A stretch of 64,000 bases of DNA from Limnobaculum zhutongyuii (GCF_004295645.1 NZ_CP034752.1:4248001-4312000); one strand, 5' to 3'. Counted from the first letter of the stretch, positions 25,345-34,560 are shown. Made by a program: numbers and translations. Notes: generated from the sequence alone by a model not told the origin.

Positions 25345-25363
25345 GTAAATAATAATCATTATC
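25345..25363 (-). promoter_or_regulatory. Fur box of the ryhB promoter
   Basis: The 19-base site agrees with the Fur consensus at about 16 of 19 positions, with a perfect AATAATCATTATC half. It lies 8-26 bases upstream of the estimated ryhB start, where Fur with ferrous iron would block transcription. RyhB is therefore expected to appear under iron limitation. Confidence 0.85.
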
Positions 25364-25392
25364 AATAGACTCTGTAAAGCTCTTTTTTATTA

Positions 25393-25413
25393 AAATGAGA
25401 ATATTTCTCATTT
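25393..25413. promoter_or_regulatory. Palindrome, possible second Fur-like site
   Basis: AAATGAGAATATTTCTCATTT is a near-perfect palindrome. Its core agrees at 11 of 14 positions with the 7-1-7 Fur model. It lies about 30 bases upstream of the main Fur box and could be a second operator. Confidence 0.4.
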
Positions 25414-25641
25414 ATATTTAAATATTATTATATTTCAAAATGATAGATTGGCATATTATCCCTACTATCTCTGAGGAAACGGTTAAAATCCCACCAATTA
25501 TTTGATTTATGGTTAATTCAATATTCGACATAGCTGCCACATTTTAAATTTCATCAGTACATTATTTAGCCACTTTCATTTTACAACTGCTAAAATAGAG
25601 TAATTGATATTGAATTAAATCTGCTGATAAGGAGTTCTGTC

Positions 25642-25908
25642 ATGGCAAGCGGATGGGCGGCAGACGGCGCCGTACAGGATCAAATTGACAGCACCATTTC
25701 AGATGCTGTCGCTAAAGCACGTTCTCAATTACATAACGGTGAAAGTGCAACTCACTGTCTGGAGTGTGGCGATCCTATTCCACAGGCCAGAAGAGATGCC
25801 CTTCCGGGCGTTCAATACTGTCTGGCCTGCCAGACCGAGCTGGATAAAAAAAATCTGCATCAGGCTGGCTATAACCGCCGGGGAAGTAAAGACAGCCAGC
25901 TAAGATAG
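25642..25908 (+). CDS. ybiI: DksA/TraR-type zinc finger protein YbiI
   Basis: An 88-residue protein closely matching E. coli YbiI. It begins MASGWAADGAVQDQIDSTI and ends GYNRRGSKDSQLR, both nearly identical to the E. coli ends. The four-cysteine zinc finger is CLECGDPIPQARR...CLAC. The family is related to DksA, which acts in the RNA polymerase secondary channel; YbiI itself is uncharacterised. AAGGAGTTCTGTC precedes the ATG. About 230 AT-rich bases separate it from the ryhB promoter region. Confidence 0.92.
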   Translation: MASGWAADGAVQDQIDSTISDAVAKARSQLHNGESATHCLECGDPIPQARRDALPGVQYCLACQTELDKKNLHQAGYNRRGSKDSQLR

Positions 25909-25926
25909 CTGCGGCGGCCTGCCACA

Positions 25927-27195
25927 TTATCCTTTTTCTGTCGCTTCCTTAACTGGAGCAACTACGCGTAGTTTGGATACCAGCAACAGGCTAATGCACA
26001 AAGGGATAACCAACAGTAATAACGCATTCTTCACACCAAATGCATTCGCCAGAAAGCCCAGTAACGGCGGACCGGTTAACAGCGAGCAATAACCAATCAC
26101 CACCACGACCGCAATGCGGGATGCAGCATGCCGCGGTTCATCAGCGGCGGCACTCATTCCCACCGGAAAACCTAATGCGCAGCCAACGCCCCACAATAAG
26201 ATACCGGGAAGCGCCATCGATAAATTGGGTGAAAAACCAAAAATCATTAGTCCGGTGATACTAAGCACGGTGCATATACGCAGTACAACCACGCGTCCAT
26301 ACTTATCAATCAGTAAACCACCAAACCAACGCATACTGGTCATCGCCGCCACAAACAGCGCCAGCGTCATGGACCCCATCCACCCGGCGGGTTCAACACC
26401 ATCAAGAGTAAATCCGGTAACGACACCCAATGGGAGCCAGTCAAAAGCTGCGCCCTCCAATAATGACGTTGCCAGCACGGTAAAACCAATGGCTAAAGTG
26501 CGCCATTCCAGCCAGGCGGCAAAAGGATTATTTTGGGGCTGGTTTTCCGTGTGTTCCACAACATGGTAACGGGTACCCGCCGAAAGATAACGGCGGCTAC
26601 ACCAGAGCAAGAGTACGGCTGCGCCGATCACCAACAGTAGCAACGGTAGCAACGGTAGCAACGGTAGCAACGGTAGGGTAAATCCAACCTGTAAAAACTC
26701 CAACAACGCACCACAGGCCGCACCAGTGACAGTTCCAAACGAAAAGCAGGCGTGCAGTTTTGGCATAATGGTATATCCCAATCGCTGCTCAACCTGAGTT
26801 CCCTCCAGATTCATTGCCACATCACACAGGCTAAATCCAAAACCAAAAATGAACAGCCCTCCACCTAAAAGCCACTGGCTGGGCAACAGGGCAGATACCG
26901 CCACACTTCCCATACCTAACGAAAAAACCAGGGCGGATAACATCACAGTAAAAGCACTGCTGAAACGGCTGGTAATCCAGCCGGCAATAATCAGTGCGGT
27001 TAACGAGCCCGCGGCGGCACAAAGAAAAAACAGTCCCATTTGAGTGGAGTTAATGGAGAAGATACTCATCACCAAAGGAATTCGGGCAGCCCAACTGGCA
27101 AACACAAAGCCACAGAGGAAAAATGTCAGAAACACGGCATATTTTGCGCGAATGGCCCCATGGGATGGCGTGATGTCAGGTCGTGTTGAAGTCAT
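25927..27195 (-). CDS. MFS transporter, YbjJ-like
   Basis: A 422-residue transporter with twelve predicted helices. It resembles E. coli YbjJ: FFLCGFVFASWAARIP near the N terminus, CDVAMNLEGTQVEQRLG, IMPKLHACFSFGTVTGA and a late GFPVGMSAAADEPRHAASR. The substrate is unknown. Helix 6 contains the repeated peptide unit LPL, encoded by five tandem nine-base units. It is divergent from a LysR regulator 210 bases away, which probably controls it. Confidence 0.85.
   Translation of the reverse strand: MTSTRPDITPSHGAIRAKYAVFLTFFLCGFVFASWAARIPLVMSIFSINSTQMGLFFLCAAAGSLTALIIAGWITSRFSSAFTVMLSALVFSLGMGSVAVSALLPSQWLLGGGLFIFGFGFSLCDVAMNLEGTQVEQRLGYTIMPKLHACFSFGTVTGAACGALLEFLQVGFTLPLLPLLPLLPLLLLVIGAAVLLLWCSRRYLSAGTRYHVVEHTENQPQNNPFAAWLEWRTLAIGFTVLATSLLEGAAFDWLPLGVVTGFTLDGVEPAGWMGSMTLALFVAAMTSMRWFGGLLIDKYGRVVVLRICTVLSITGLMIFGFSPNLSMALPGILLWGVGCALGFPVGMSAAADEPRHAASRIAVVVVIGYCSLLTGPPLLGFLANAFGVKNALLLLVIPLCISLLLVSKLRVVAPVKEATEKG
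26632..26676. repeat. Nine-base tandem repeat inside the MFS gene
   Basis: Five copies of CAACGGTAG (the first has A in place of G) run head to tail and keep the reading frame. On the coding strand each gives Leu-Pro-Leu in a membrane helix. Copy number could vary by slippage without breaking the frame. Confidence 0.85.
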
Positions 27196-27405
27196 AAATT
27201 TGCCCGAGTCCGTTTAATTATTTCGCGTCGGCTTGACGCGGCTTATGGTTCTCACATTTTCACCATCAAAACATATCGGCACATTCGGCCCGATGTTTTG
27301 GCGTTTTTGCTTCACCATTACGCCAAAGTTACATAAAGTGTTTCATACTTTCGGGATGACTAAAAACTATCGTTTAGTCAGTGCAGAAAAAACGGGTGGT
27401 TTATA

Positions 27406-28314
27406 ATGGATCGGTTCACCAGCATGTCAGTTTTTGTTGCTGTCGTAGAAAAAGGAAGCTTTGTTGCTGCGGCAGAGGCCATGAAGATCTCTCCGACCAT
27501 GGTAGGGAAGCACATTTCCGCCCTTGAACATGCATTAAAAACCAAACTCTTGATTCGCACTACCCGCCGTCAGGGTTTGACTGAAGCAGGTCAACTCTAT
27601 TATCAACACAGTCGCCGAATTGTTGATGATATCGCTAAGGTAGAAACGCTGGTTCATTCACTGAAAACAACCCCTACCGGCCGCCTGAAGATCACCGCCC
27701 CCTATGCCTTTGGTAACCATATTCTGATACCGCTTATCAGTCAGTTTTTGGCGTTATATCCGGAGATCAATATTGAAATAGAACTGGCTGACCGTAAAGT
27801 TAACCTGATTGAGGAAGGGTTCGATTTTGCCTTTCGCATTGGTGAGATTATTGATGAACGATTGGTGGCAAAAGCGCTGCCGGATTATGAAATGGTACTG
27901 GCCGCCACGCCAGAGTATCTGAAAAAGCACGGTACTCCGGATACCCCGGAAGCCCTGCGTCACCACAACTGTCTGGGGTACAACCAGCATCAGAGCGAAA
28001 AGCTTTGGCAGTCCATCGGGATTACGCCAAACGAAGGGGAATCACTCCCCTCTCGTCTGGTGATCAACTCAGGTGAAGGCGCACGTCAGGCGGCGCTGAT
28101 GAATTTTACTATTGTGTTGCAGTCCAAAGTTATCCTGGAACAGGACCTGCTCAATGGTCGATTAGTCAGAGTGTTACCTGAATTATCTCTTCCCTCTTAC
28201 CCTATGCACATGGTCTATCTACCGCAAAAAGAGATGCCGCTGAAAACTGAAGCATTTATTAGCTTTATGATGGAAAAGCTATGGCAACGGTTAATGACTC
28301 TCTCTCATTTGTAG
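27406..28314 (+). CDS. LysR-family transcriptional regulator
   Basis: A 302-residue activator/repressor. The N-terminal winged helix-turn-helix reads FVAVVEKGSFVAAAEAMKIS and PTMVGKHISALEHALKTKLL. The effector domain includes GRLKITAPYAFG and PTFPEINIEIELAD-like strands; the VNLIEEGFDFAFRIGEI motif places it near the AaeR/YhaJ/PerR-type subgroup. The effector is unknown. It is divergent from the YbjJ-like transporter, the usual arrangement for a LysR regulator and its target, and it ends close to the convergent PHP gene. Confidence 0.88.
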   Translation: MDRFTSMSVFVAVVEKGSFVAAAEAMKISPTMVGKHISALEHALKTKLLIRTTRRQGLTEAGQLYYQHSRRIVDDIAKVETLVHSLKTTPTGRLKITAPYAFGNHILIPLISQFLALYPEINIEIELADRKVNLIEEGFDFAFRIGEIIDERLVAKALPDYEMVLAATPEYLKKHGTPDTPEALRHHNCLGYNQHQSEKLWQSIGITPNEGESLPSRLVINSGEGARQAALMNFTIVLQSKVILEQDLLNGRLVRVLPELSLPSYPMHMVYLPQKEMPLKTEAFISFMMEKLWQRLMTLSHL

Positions 28315-28320
28315 TTGCGG

Positions 28321-29217
28321 CTATACCGTCAGGCTATCAGTAAAACGGCGGATAGCGGTCAGTTGGCTGGCGTTGTAGCAGCACTGTCCCACTTCAATTT
28401 TCGGCTTATTATGTCCGTGGAAATCACTGCCACAGGTCACATGAAGATTTTGGTTCAACGCAAAATCATACAACCATGCTTCCAGTTCCGGTGAGTGATA
28501 GCTGGAGAATACCTCGATCCCCATTACGCCCACCTTCTGCATGCCAGTAAGCACTTCCTGATACTGCTGCTTAATATTGGCACCGATGTGAGCGATAACC
28601 GGCGTACCTCCGTTGCTACTAATCACATCCACCATCTGTTCCATCGCCGGATAGCTCACCGGGATATAACAGGGACGGCCTGCACCAAAAAAGTCCCAGA
28701 AGAAATTGATTAATGGCATATCCGAACGTGAGCCACCAGAGCGGTATGGAAGCAACAATGGATTATTTTTATTGCCATCGTCCGCCAGAATCACTTCCGC
28801 CATCTGCTCTTCCTGTGGGATCCGCTCGCCGGCAAGTTCGGTCAGTGCATCCTCATCAACAATAAAGCCGTAATGGCGTAGTGCTTCTATCTTTTTCGGC
28901 ATCAGCTTTCGCTGTAACTCACTAAAATTGCGGTGTATCTGCGAGAAATCATCGCTGGGTGTAAAACCATATCCCAGCAAATGATAATTTCGCTCGTCAA
29001 AAGTACAGTCAATCTCAATACCGGATATGGTTCGCAAAGTGTTATCCGCTAAAGCGCTGGCCTCTGCAACAGAGTTGGCAGAGTTATGGTCAGTTACCGC
29101 CAGTGTAGTAATACCATGCGCCTTACAGCGGGATATCAGTTCTGCTACCGGCAAATCTGCATCGTCGCTGTAGTTTGAATGCATATGAAGATCGATCTTT
29201 TCCAGACTTTCCATCAT
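28321..29217 (-). CDS. PHP-domain phosphoesterase
   Basis: A 298-residue metal-dependent phosphoesterase. All PHP motifs are present: IDLHMHSNYSDD (residues 8-19), AVTDHNSANS, ISGIEIDCTF, PVIAHIGANIK and a final GSDFHGHNKPKIE. Related proteins include TrpH/RnaAM, which hydrolyses nucleoside bisphosphates and short RNA ends, but the central region differs and the substrate is uncertain. No signal peptide. It is convergent with the LysR gene, with a gap of only six bases. Confidence 0.85.
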   Translation of the reverse strand: MMESLEKIDLHMHSNYSDDADLPVAELISRCKAHGITTLAVTDHNSANSVAEASALADNTLRTISGIEIDCTFDERNYHLLGYGFTPSDDFSQIHRNFSELQRKLMPKKIEALRHYGFIVDEDALTELAGERIPQEEQMAEVILADDGNKNNPLLLPYRSGGSRSDMPLINFFWDFFGAGRPCYIPVSYPAMEQMVDVISSNGGTPVIAHIGANIKQQYQEVLTGMQKVGVMGIEVFSSYHSPELEAWLYDFALNQNLHVTCGSDFHGHNKPKIEVGQCCYNASQLTAIRRFTDSLTV

Positions 29218-29665
29218 GAATAATAACTCCCGAATAACGCCGGAACGGGGTATGACCCGCGCCCTATAACCGGCTAAATGTTATTCTGGAAAATAACATA
29301 TCAATATGAAATGAAAAGCAGAGAGTACGAGCCGGTAGATAGATTAAACACCAGCGGTGTTTTCTGCGGTTACCATTATTTTCTTCACCTGGTTTAGTTC
29401 GCAAAATAACTGCTGCAGATAGCGTCTTCAACCCGACATAAATTGGCACCTATTGAGACGTTAAAAACACTCAATTTATCCCAGTAATTAAGTAGAAATT
29501 CCCTATTTATTTGTTATTGAAATCAAAGAAGATATTTTTCATAGTAAGTTCAGCATATCCCTATAAGATATTCTCTTAATCGAATCAAAACCGTCGATGC
29601 TCTTCTTGTGATGAAAGCGACGGTTGCTGAAATATTCGGGTTTTCCTCCAGCTACAGGATGGATC
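29218..29665. other. Gene-free stretch before the second UbiB-family gene
   Basis: About 450 bases without a supported gene. It should hold the promoters of the divergent PHP and aarF-like genes. Near the aarF side AACCGTCG (29589) pairs with CGACGGTT (29618-29625) around a 21-base loop, which could lie in the 5' untranslated leader. Confidence 0.5.
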
Positions 29666-31306
29666 ATGTTATTAAAAACGGTTTTTGTTACCACTCGGGA
29701 TCGGGTTCGCCTGCGGGCTATTGGACAAGTGCTGATAAACTACGGTTTGCAGGATTTAGTGCATATGCTGGGGCTGAGTTCATTATTTGGCCGTTATTCC
29801 CGTAGCGCAGAACCGTCAGAAAATCAGCCACAGCGGCTGCGTCAGGCGCTGGAAGCATTAGGTCCAACCTTTGTCAAACTGGGTCAGATATTGGCAACCC
29901 GTTCCGACTTATTAAGTGATGAGTGGACCAAAGAGCTAGAAAAGCTGCACAGCAATGTAACAACCCTGCCATGGGAGAGTATGCATGAGCAGATTACCGC
30001 TTCACTGGGCACTCCTGTTGAGGAAGTATTCGCCGAATTCAATACCACCCCACTGGCCGCTGCCTCAATGGCGCAAGTCTATCGTGCACGCCTGCACAGC
30101 GGTGAAGATGTCGTAGTTAAAGTCTTGCGTCCTGATTTAGCCAAAACCATTCACGCCGATTTGCGCCTGTTGGCCTGGCTGGCGGAATTTATTGAACAGC
30201 AAAGTCCACAACTGGCGCGCTTTTCCCCTGGCTTATTGGTGCGCCAGCTGGCTACGGCCTTAAATCATGAACTCGACTTATGCCACGAAGCGGCCAATAC
30301 CCAGCATTTTGAGCGCAATTTCCACAATCGCCCGGATATCGCCATTCCCCGTATTTGGCCACAATATTCATCAACCCGTTTGCTGGTACAAGAGTTTATT
30401 CCCGGCACCAAGCCACAGAACACTGAACAACTGGCACTGGCGGGTTTTCATGGTCCAACCCTTGCTGCCCGCGGTGCACTGGCATTTATGCAGATGGTAT
30501 TTGAAGATCGACTGTACCATGCCGACCCTCATGCCGGTAACCTGATGGCCCTGCCGGGCGATCGCGTTGCGTTTATTGATTTTGGTATGGTAGGCCAGCT
30601 CTCGATTCGGCGACGCAATCAGCTGTTGTCACTGATGCAGGCGTTGGCTAATCGTGATTGCGAGGGGTTAGTGAGCGTACTGATCAAATGGAGCTCCGAT
30701 AGCATCGCCGAGGTTGGCGTACTGGAACAGGCTGCACAAGACTTTCTCGAGCGCTTAGGGTATGGCGAATTAAAGATGGGCGTGGCCTTGATGACCATGT
30801 TATCCATTGCCCGTGAGTATCAGCTCTCTCTGCCACCCGATCTGGTTCTACTATTTAAAGCGCTGATCACTGCGGATGGCGTATTGCACCGCATCGATCC
30901 TGAGTTCGATATTATCAAGACTCTGCAGCCCTTCCTTCGTGATGCAGTGATAAAACGCTATAGCCTGCGAGCTACCCGACAACGAACTCATCGTATGGGA
31001 ATTGAAATGCTTGAGGCCAGCGAGGAGCTGCCACAAGTTCTGAATTTACTGGTTCGCCGTATCCGACAGGGTAAAGCGCATGTCGATATCGACATGAAAA
31101 ATCTCAGCAGTTTGGGCGGTTCGCTGGAGCGTAGTGCTCTGACGCTGGCCATCGCTATCGTGACCGCTGCATTTGCATTAGGTATCGCGCCATGGCTACT
31201 CAGCCAGACATTTTCTATTTTCGGTATTCCCGTTTTCCCTACGCTGAGTGCCCTGCTGGTATTAGGTGGTATTGTCTGGTTGGCATGGCGGATGTGGCGC
31301 GTTTAG
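29666..31306 (+). CDS. Second UbiB/AarF-family atypical kinase
   Basis: A 546-residue protein of the ADCK/ABC1 family, a paralogue of UbiB at 15431. It carries GPTFVKLGQILATRSDLL (the KxGQ motif), AAASMAQVYRARL, VVVKVLRPDL, LYHADPHAGNLMAL and FIDFGMVGQLSIRRR. Two hydrophobic helices lie at the C terminus. The family has lipid- or quinone-related roles; the specific role of this paralogue is unknown. I choose the ATG at 29666 (MLLKTVF), preceded by AGGATGG, over the upstream ATG at 29624. Confidence 0.88.
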   Translation: MLLKTVFVTTRDRVRLRAIGQVLINYGLQDLVHMLGLSSLFGRYSRSAEPSENQPQRLRQALEALGPTFVKLGQILATRSDLLSDEWTKELEKLHSNVTTLPWESMHEQITASLGTPVEEVFAEFNTTPLAAASMAQVYRARLHSGEDVVVKVLRPDLAKTIHADLRLLAWLAEFIEQQSPQLARFSPGLLVRQLATALNHELDLCHEAANTQHFERNFHNRPDIAIPRIWPQYSSTRLLVQEFIPGTKPQNTEQLALAGFHGPTLAARGALAFMQMVFEDRLYHADPHAGNLMALPGDRVAFIDFGMVGQLSIRRRNQLLSLMQALANRDCEGLVSVLIKWSSDSIAEVGVLEQAAQDFLERLGYGELKMGVALMTMLSIAREYQLSLPPDLVLLFKALITADGVLHRIDPEFDIIKTLQPFLRDAVIKRYSLRATRQRTHRMGIEMLEASEELPQVLNLLVRRIRQGKAHVDIDMKNLSSLGGSLERSALTLAIAIVTAAFALGIAPWLLSQTFSIFGIPVFPTLSALLVLGGIVWLAWRMWRV

Positions 31307-32506
31307 CTATTCGGTTTTAGTCAACGCCTGCGCGCAAGCCCAGGCCGAGCTCCACGCCCACTGGAAGTTATATCCGCCCAGCCAACCGGTGACATCCACT
31401 ACTTCACCGATAAAGTAGAGTCCGGGCACCTGAGCTGACTCCATGGTTTTGGATGACAGTGCTTTGGTATCGACACCGCCCAAGGTGACTTCGGCGGTAC
31501 GATAACCTTCGGTACCATTGGGCTGAATTTGCCATTGCTGCAATGCATCAGTCAGTTGCTGCTGTTGAGAAACAGAAAGCTGCTTCAGCGTCACGTCAGG
31601 CACTTTATTTAGGGTTTGCAAACTTTCTACCAGACGTTTAGGCAGATGACGTGCCAGGGTGTTTTTCAGGCTCTGATTTGGATGCTCTGCGCGTTCCGTA
31701 TTCAGGAAAGCATCCAGATCTAAATCCGGCAGTAAATTGATGGTGATTGACTCTCCTGGCTGCCAGTAGCTGGAGATTTGCAATATTGCCGGACCAGAAA
31801 GGCCGCGATGAGTAAACAGCAAACTCTCTTTAAAACTGACACCGTTTTCTGCCGTTACGCTTACCGGTACGGCAACACCGGACAAGGTTTGCAGCACTTC
31901 CAGCAACGGTTTATGCAACGTCACGGGAACCAGCCCTGCACGGGTGGGTAACAGATTAATGCCAAACTGCTCCGCTATCTTATAGCCAAAAGGCGTTGCC
32001 CCCAGTCCGGGCATAGACAAACCACCGCTGGCAATAACCAAAGATTTAGCCTGAATATTTCCCGTGGACAATTTAACCAGAAATCCCTGCTCATTACGTT
32101 CAACGCTAAGTACTTCACTACGCATACGTAAATCGACCTTGCCCTGCTCGCACTCTTTTACCAGCAGGTTAACAATATCTTCGGCGGAGTCATCGCAAAA
32201 CAGCTGCCCCAACGTTTTCTCGTGGTAAGCGATGCCATGACGCGATACCAGTTCGATAAAATCCCATTGGGTATAGCGCGCCAGCGCTGATTTACAGAAA
32301 TGTGGATTATGGGAAAGGTAATCCGTATGGTCAGCATACATATTGGTAAAGTTGCAGCGGCCTCCACCGGACATCAATATTTTTCGCCCCGGTTTTTTAC
32401 CGTTATCCACCAACAGGACATTAAGCCCCAGCTGTCCAGCCTGTGCCGCACAAAACAGCCCGGCGGCCCCGGCACCAATAATCACTACGTCCGCTTGTTC
32501 AACCAC
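31307..32506 (-). CDS. yhiN: FAD-dependent oxidoreductase YhiN (HI0933 family)
   Basis: A flavoprotein of unknown substrate, 399 residues from the GTG at 32506. The N-terminal Rossmann motif is VVIIGAGAAGLFCAAQAG, then GRKILMSGGGRCNFTN, PTRAGLVPVTLHKPL and GTEGYRTAEVTLGGVDT, ending GLYFIGEVVDVTGWLGGYN. These match E. coli YhiN throughout. The GTG has AGAGG five bases upstream and aligns with the E. coli start, so the 23-residue longer frame is less likely. It lies convergent with the aarF-like gene with no gap and divergent from pitA as in E. coli. Confidence 0.9.
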   Translation of the reverse strand: MVEQADVVIIGAGAAGLFCAAQAGQLGLNVLLVDNGKKPGRKILMSGGGRCNFTNMYADHTDYLSHNPHFCKSALARYTQWDFIELVSRHGIAYHEKTLGQLFCDDSAEDIVNLLVKECEQGKVDLRMRSEVLSVERNEQGFLVKLSTGNIQAKSLVIASGGLSMPGLGATPFGYKIAEQFGINLLPTRAGLVPVTLHKPLLEVLQTLSGVAVPVSVTAENGVSFKESLLFTHRGLSGPAILQISSYWQPGESITINLLPDLDLDAFLNTERAEHPNQSLKNTLARHLPKRLVESLQTLNKVPDVTLKQLSVSQQQQLTDALQQWQIQPNGTEGYRTAEVTLGGVDTKALSSKTMESAQVPGLYFIGEVVDVTGWLGGYNFQWAWSSAWACAQALTKTE

Positions 32507-32667
32507 AAAAACCTCTGAAATTTCGGTCAGCTGACCGCACGACTTCCTATTTTGTGCCAGAATTGTATTCATCATCCATGGTTCTAGCCAGCAGAATAGA
32601 TTTTGTTAACGAGGTAAAAAATATTTTAGTTTCATGCTTATCTTAACAATAACAATTGGTTACATTT

Positions 32668-32682
32668 GTAAACACATGTAAA
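32668..32682 (+). promoter_or_regulatory. Candidate CpxR box upstream of pitA
   Basis: GTAAA-CACAT-GTAAA is an exact match to the CpxR pattern of two GTAAA direct repeats spaced by five bases. It lies about 100 bases before the pitA start. A chance match is possible, since the pattern is only ten fixed bases. Confidence 0.45.
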
Positions 32683-32782
32683 CGGGTGCGCAGAATCGAA
32701 AAAAAAGTTAATTTTTTCTTTGCCGATAAGCTAATTGTGCTGATAATGCGCCGGTCTACCTCCATTACTGACAGTAAGGTTT

Positions 32783-34273
32783 ATGCTAAACATATTTGCT
32801 GGACTAGAAATTCATACTGCCCTAATGCTGGGTCTCGCATTACTGTTTGTTCTGTTTTATGAAGCTATCAATGGCTTTCACGATACAGCAAACGCAGTAG
32901 CCACCGTTATTTATACCCGCGCCATGCGCGAACAGCTTGCTGTTGTGATGGCGGGTGTTTTCAACTTTCTTGGTGTTGTGCTTGGCGGATTGAGCGTTGC
33001 TTACGCCATTGTGCACCTGCTTCCTACGGATTTACTGCTTAACATCAGTTCAACTCATGGCCTTGCCATGATGTTCTCGGTGCTATTAGCAGCCATTATC
33101 TGGAACCTGGGAACCTGGTATTTTGGTATTCCGGCCTCCAGTTCACATACGCTTATCGGTTCCATTATTGGTGTTGGTTTAACCAATGCCATCGTGACAG
33201 ACTCCTCTATCGTTGACGCCTTAAATCTGCCTAAGATGATTCAGATTTTCCTGTCACTGATTCTGTCACCACTGGTTGGTTTGATTCTGGCTGGTGCCAT
33301 GATCTTTGTTCTGCGTCGCTTCTGGAGCGGCAGCAAGAAACGCCAACGTATTCACTTAACACCGGCAGAACGTGAAAAGAAAGACGGTAAACGTAAGCCG
33401 CCGTTCTGGACCCGTATCATGCTGATCCTGTCAGCCATTGGGGTAAGCTTCTCCCATGGTGCTAACGATGGTCAGAAAGGCATTGGTCTGCTGATGCTGG
33501 TACTGATTGGTGTAGCGCCGGCAGGATTCGTGGTGGATATGAGTGCTAACGGCTATGAGATTTCCCGTACCCGTGATGCCTTAGGCCACCTTGAGCAGTA
33601 CTATCAGAATCACCGTGATGCCATTCCTCACATCGTAGGCCAGAACAGCGCCGATCCACTACCCGCCATGAGCACCACCACAGAATATCACTGTGATAAC
33701 TCCCGGGCGTTGATTGCAATTGGTCATTCACAGCAGATGTTAAGCGGTCTGGATAATTACGAACAGCTGGCACCAGAACAGCGTGGTCAACTGCGTCGCC
33801 TGTTGCTATGCGTTGCTGATACTGCGGCTAAAGTGAACAAGCTGCCTGAAACGACCTCTCAGGATAAGCGTTACATTAAAGAACTGCGTGAAGACGTGCT
33901 GGTGACCGTTGAGTATGCACCTATCTGGATTATCGTTTCTGTCGCATTAGCGCTGGCACTGGGTACCATGGTGGGTTGGAGACGCGTTGCCGTGACTATC
34001 GGTGAGAAGATCGGTAAGAAGGGCATGACCTACGCTCAGGGCGTTTCTGCACAGCTGACTGCCGCGCTCTCTATCGGCGTTGCCAGCTACACCGGAATGC
34101 CGGTTTCTACCACACAGGTTCTCTCTTCTGCCGTAGCCGGTACTATGCTGGTTGATGGCGGCGGCGTGCAGAGTAAGACCGTTAAAAGTATTTTCCTGGC
34201 CTGGGCTCTGACCCTTCCTGTTGCAGTTCTTCTTTCCGGTAGCCTCTACTGGATTGCTCTGAAACTGATTTAA
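32783..34273 (+). CDS. pitA: Low-affinity inorganic phosphate transporter PitA
   Basis: A 496-residue transporter that imports metal-phosphate complexes driven by protons. The duplicated PD001131 motif of Pit proteins is visible in NGFHDTANAVATVIYTRAM and SFSHGANDGQKGIGLLML. About ten membrane helices flank a hydrophilic loop of roughly 150 residues in the middle. AAGGTTT lies before the ATG. The neighbours yhiN and uspA match E. coli, where uspB also sits between pitA and uspA; no uspB was seen here. Confidence 0.95.
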   Translation: MLNIFAGLEIHTALMLGLALLFVLFYEAINGFHDTANAVATVIYTRAMREQLAVVMAGVFNFLGVVLGGLSVAYAIVHLLPTDLLLNISSTHGLAMMFSVLLAAIIWNLGTWYFGIPASSSHTLIGSIIGVGLTNAIVTDSSIVDALNLPKMIQIFLSLILSPLVGLILAGAMIFVLRRFWSGSKKRQRIHLTPAEREKKDGKRKPPFWTRIMLILSAIGVSFSHGANDGQKGIGLLMLVLIGVAPAGFVVDMSANGYEISRTRDALGHLEQYYQNHRDAIPHIVGQNSADPLPAMSTTTEYHCDNSRALIAIGHSQQMLSGLDNYEQLAPEQRGQLRRLLLCVADTAAKVNKLPETTSQDKRYIKELREDVLVTVEYAPIWIIVSVALALALGTMVGWRRVAVTIGEKIGKKGMTYAQGVSAQLTAALSIGVASYTGMPVSTTQVLSSAVAGTMLVDGGGVQSKTVKSIFLAWALTLPVAVLLSGSLYWIALKLI

Positions 34274-34292
34274 CAGGGCCGGAATCATGAAT

Positions 34293-34332
34293 AAAAAACC
34301 CCGTTGTGTGATAAACACCGCGGGGTTTTTTA
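34293..34332 (+). terminator. Terminator of pitA
   Basis: AAACCCCG pairs with CGGGGTTT around a TTGTGTGATAAACACC loop that itself can pair (GTGT/ACAC). Six Ts follow. It starts about 20 bases after the pitA stop. Confidence 0.85.
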
Positions 34333-34560
34333 TTATCTGAGACCTTCACGACCTCACATTATGAAGCTTTCAGCGAAATCGACAGTAGCCAAGCGCCAAT
34401 CGTTATTTTATAGTCAATAAGATGATGATTCTCCGTAGGAATCGATATCAAGACTATTCGGCGATAAAAGCGTGCATCATGTGATCGGTATACCACTTTA
34501 GATAGGTATATTGAGCTATTATTAATTCAAGTTAACGGATCTTACAGAAGGAGTCATCCT

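Noticed and set aside
25162..25411. Two overlapping minus-strand reading frames of about 66 codons
   Set aside because: They run through the ryhB core and its terminator, so the RNA explains the conservation; their codons show no protein pattern.
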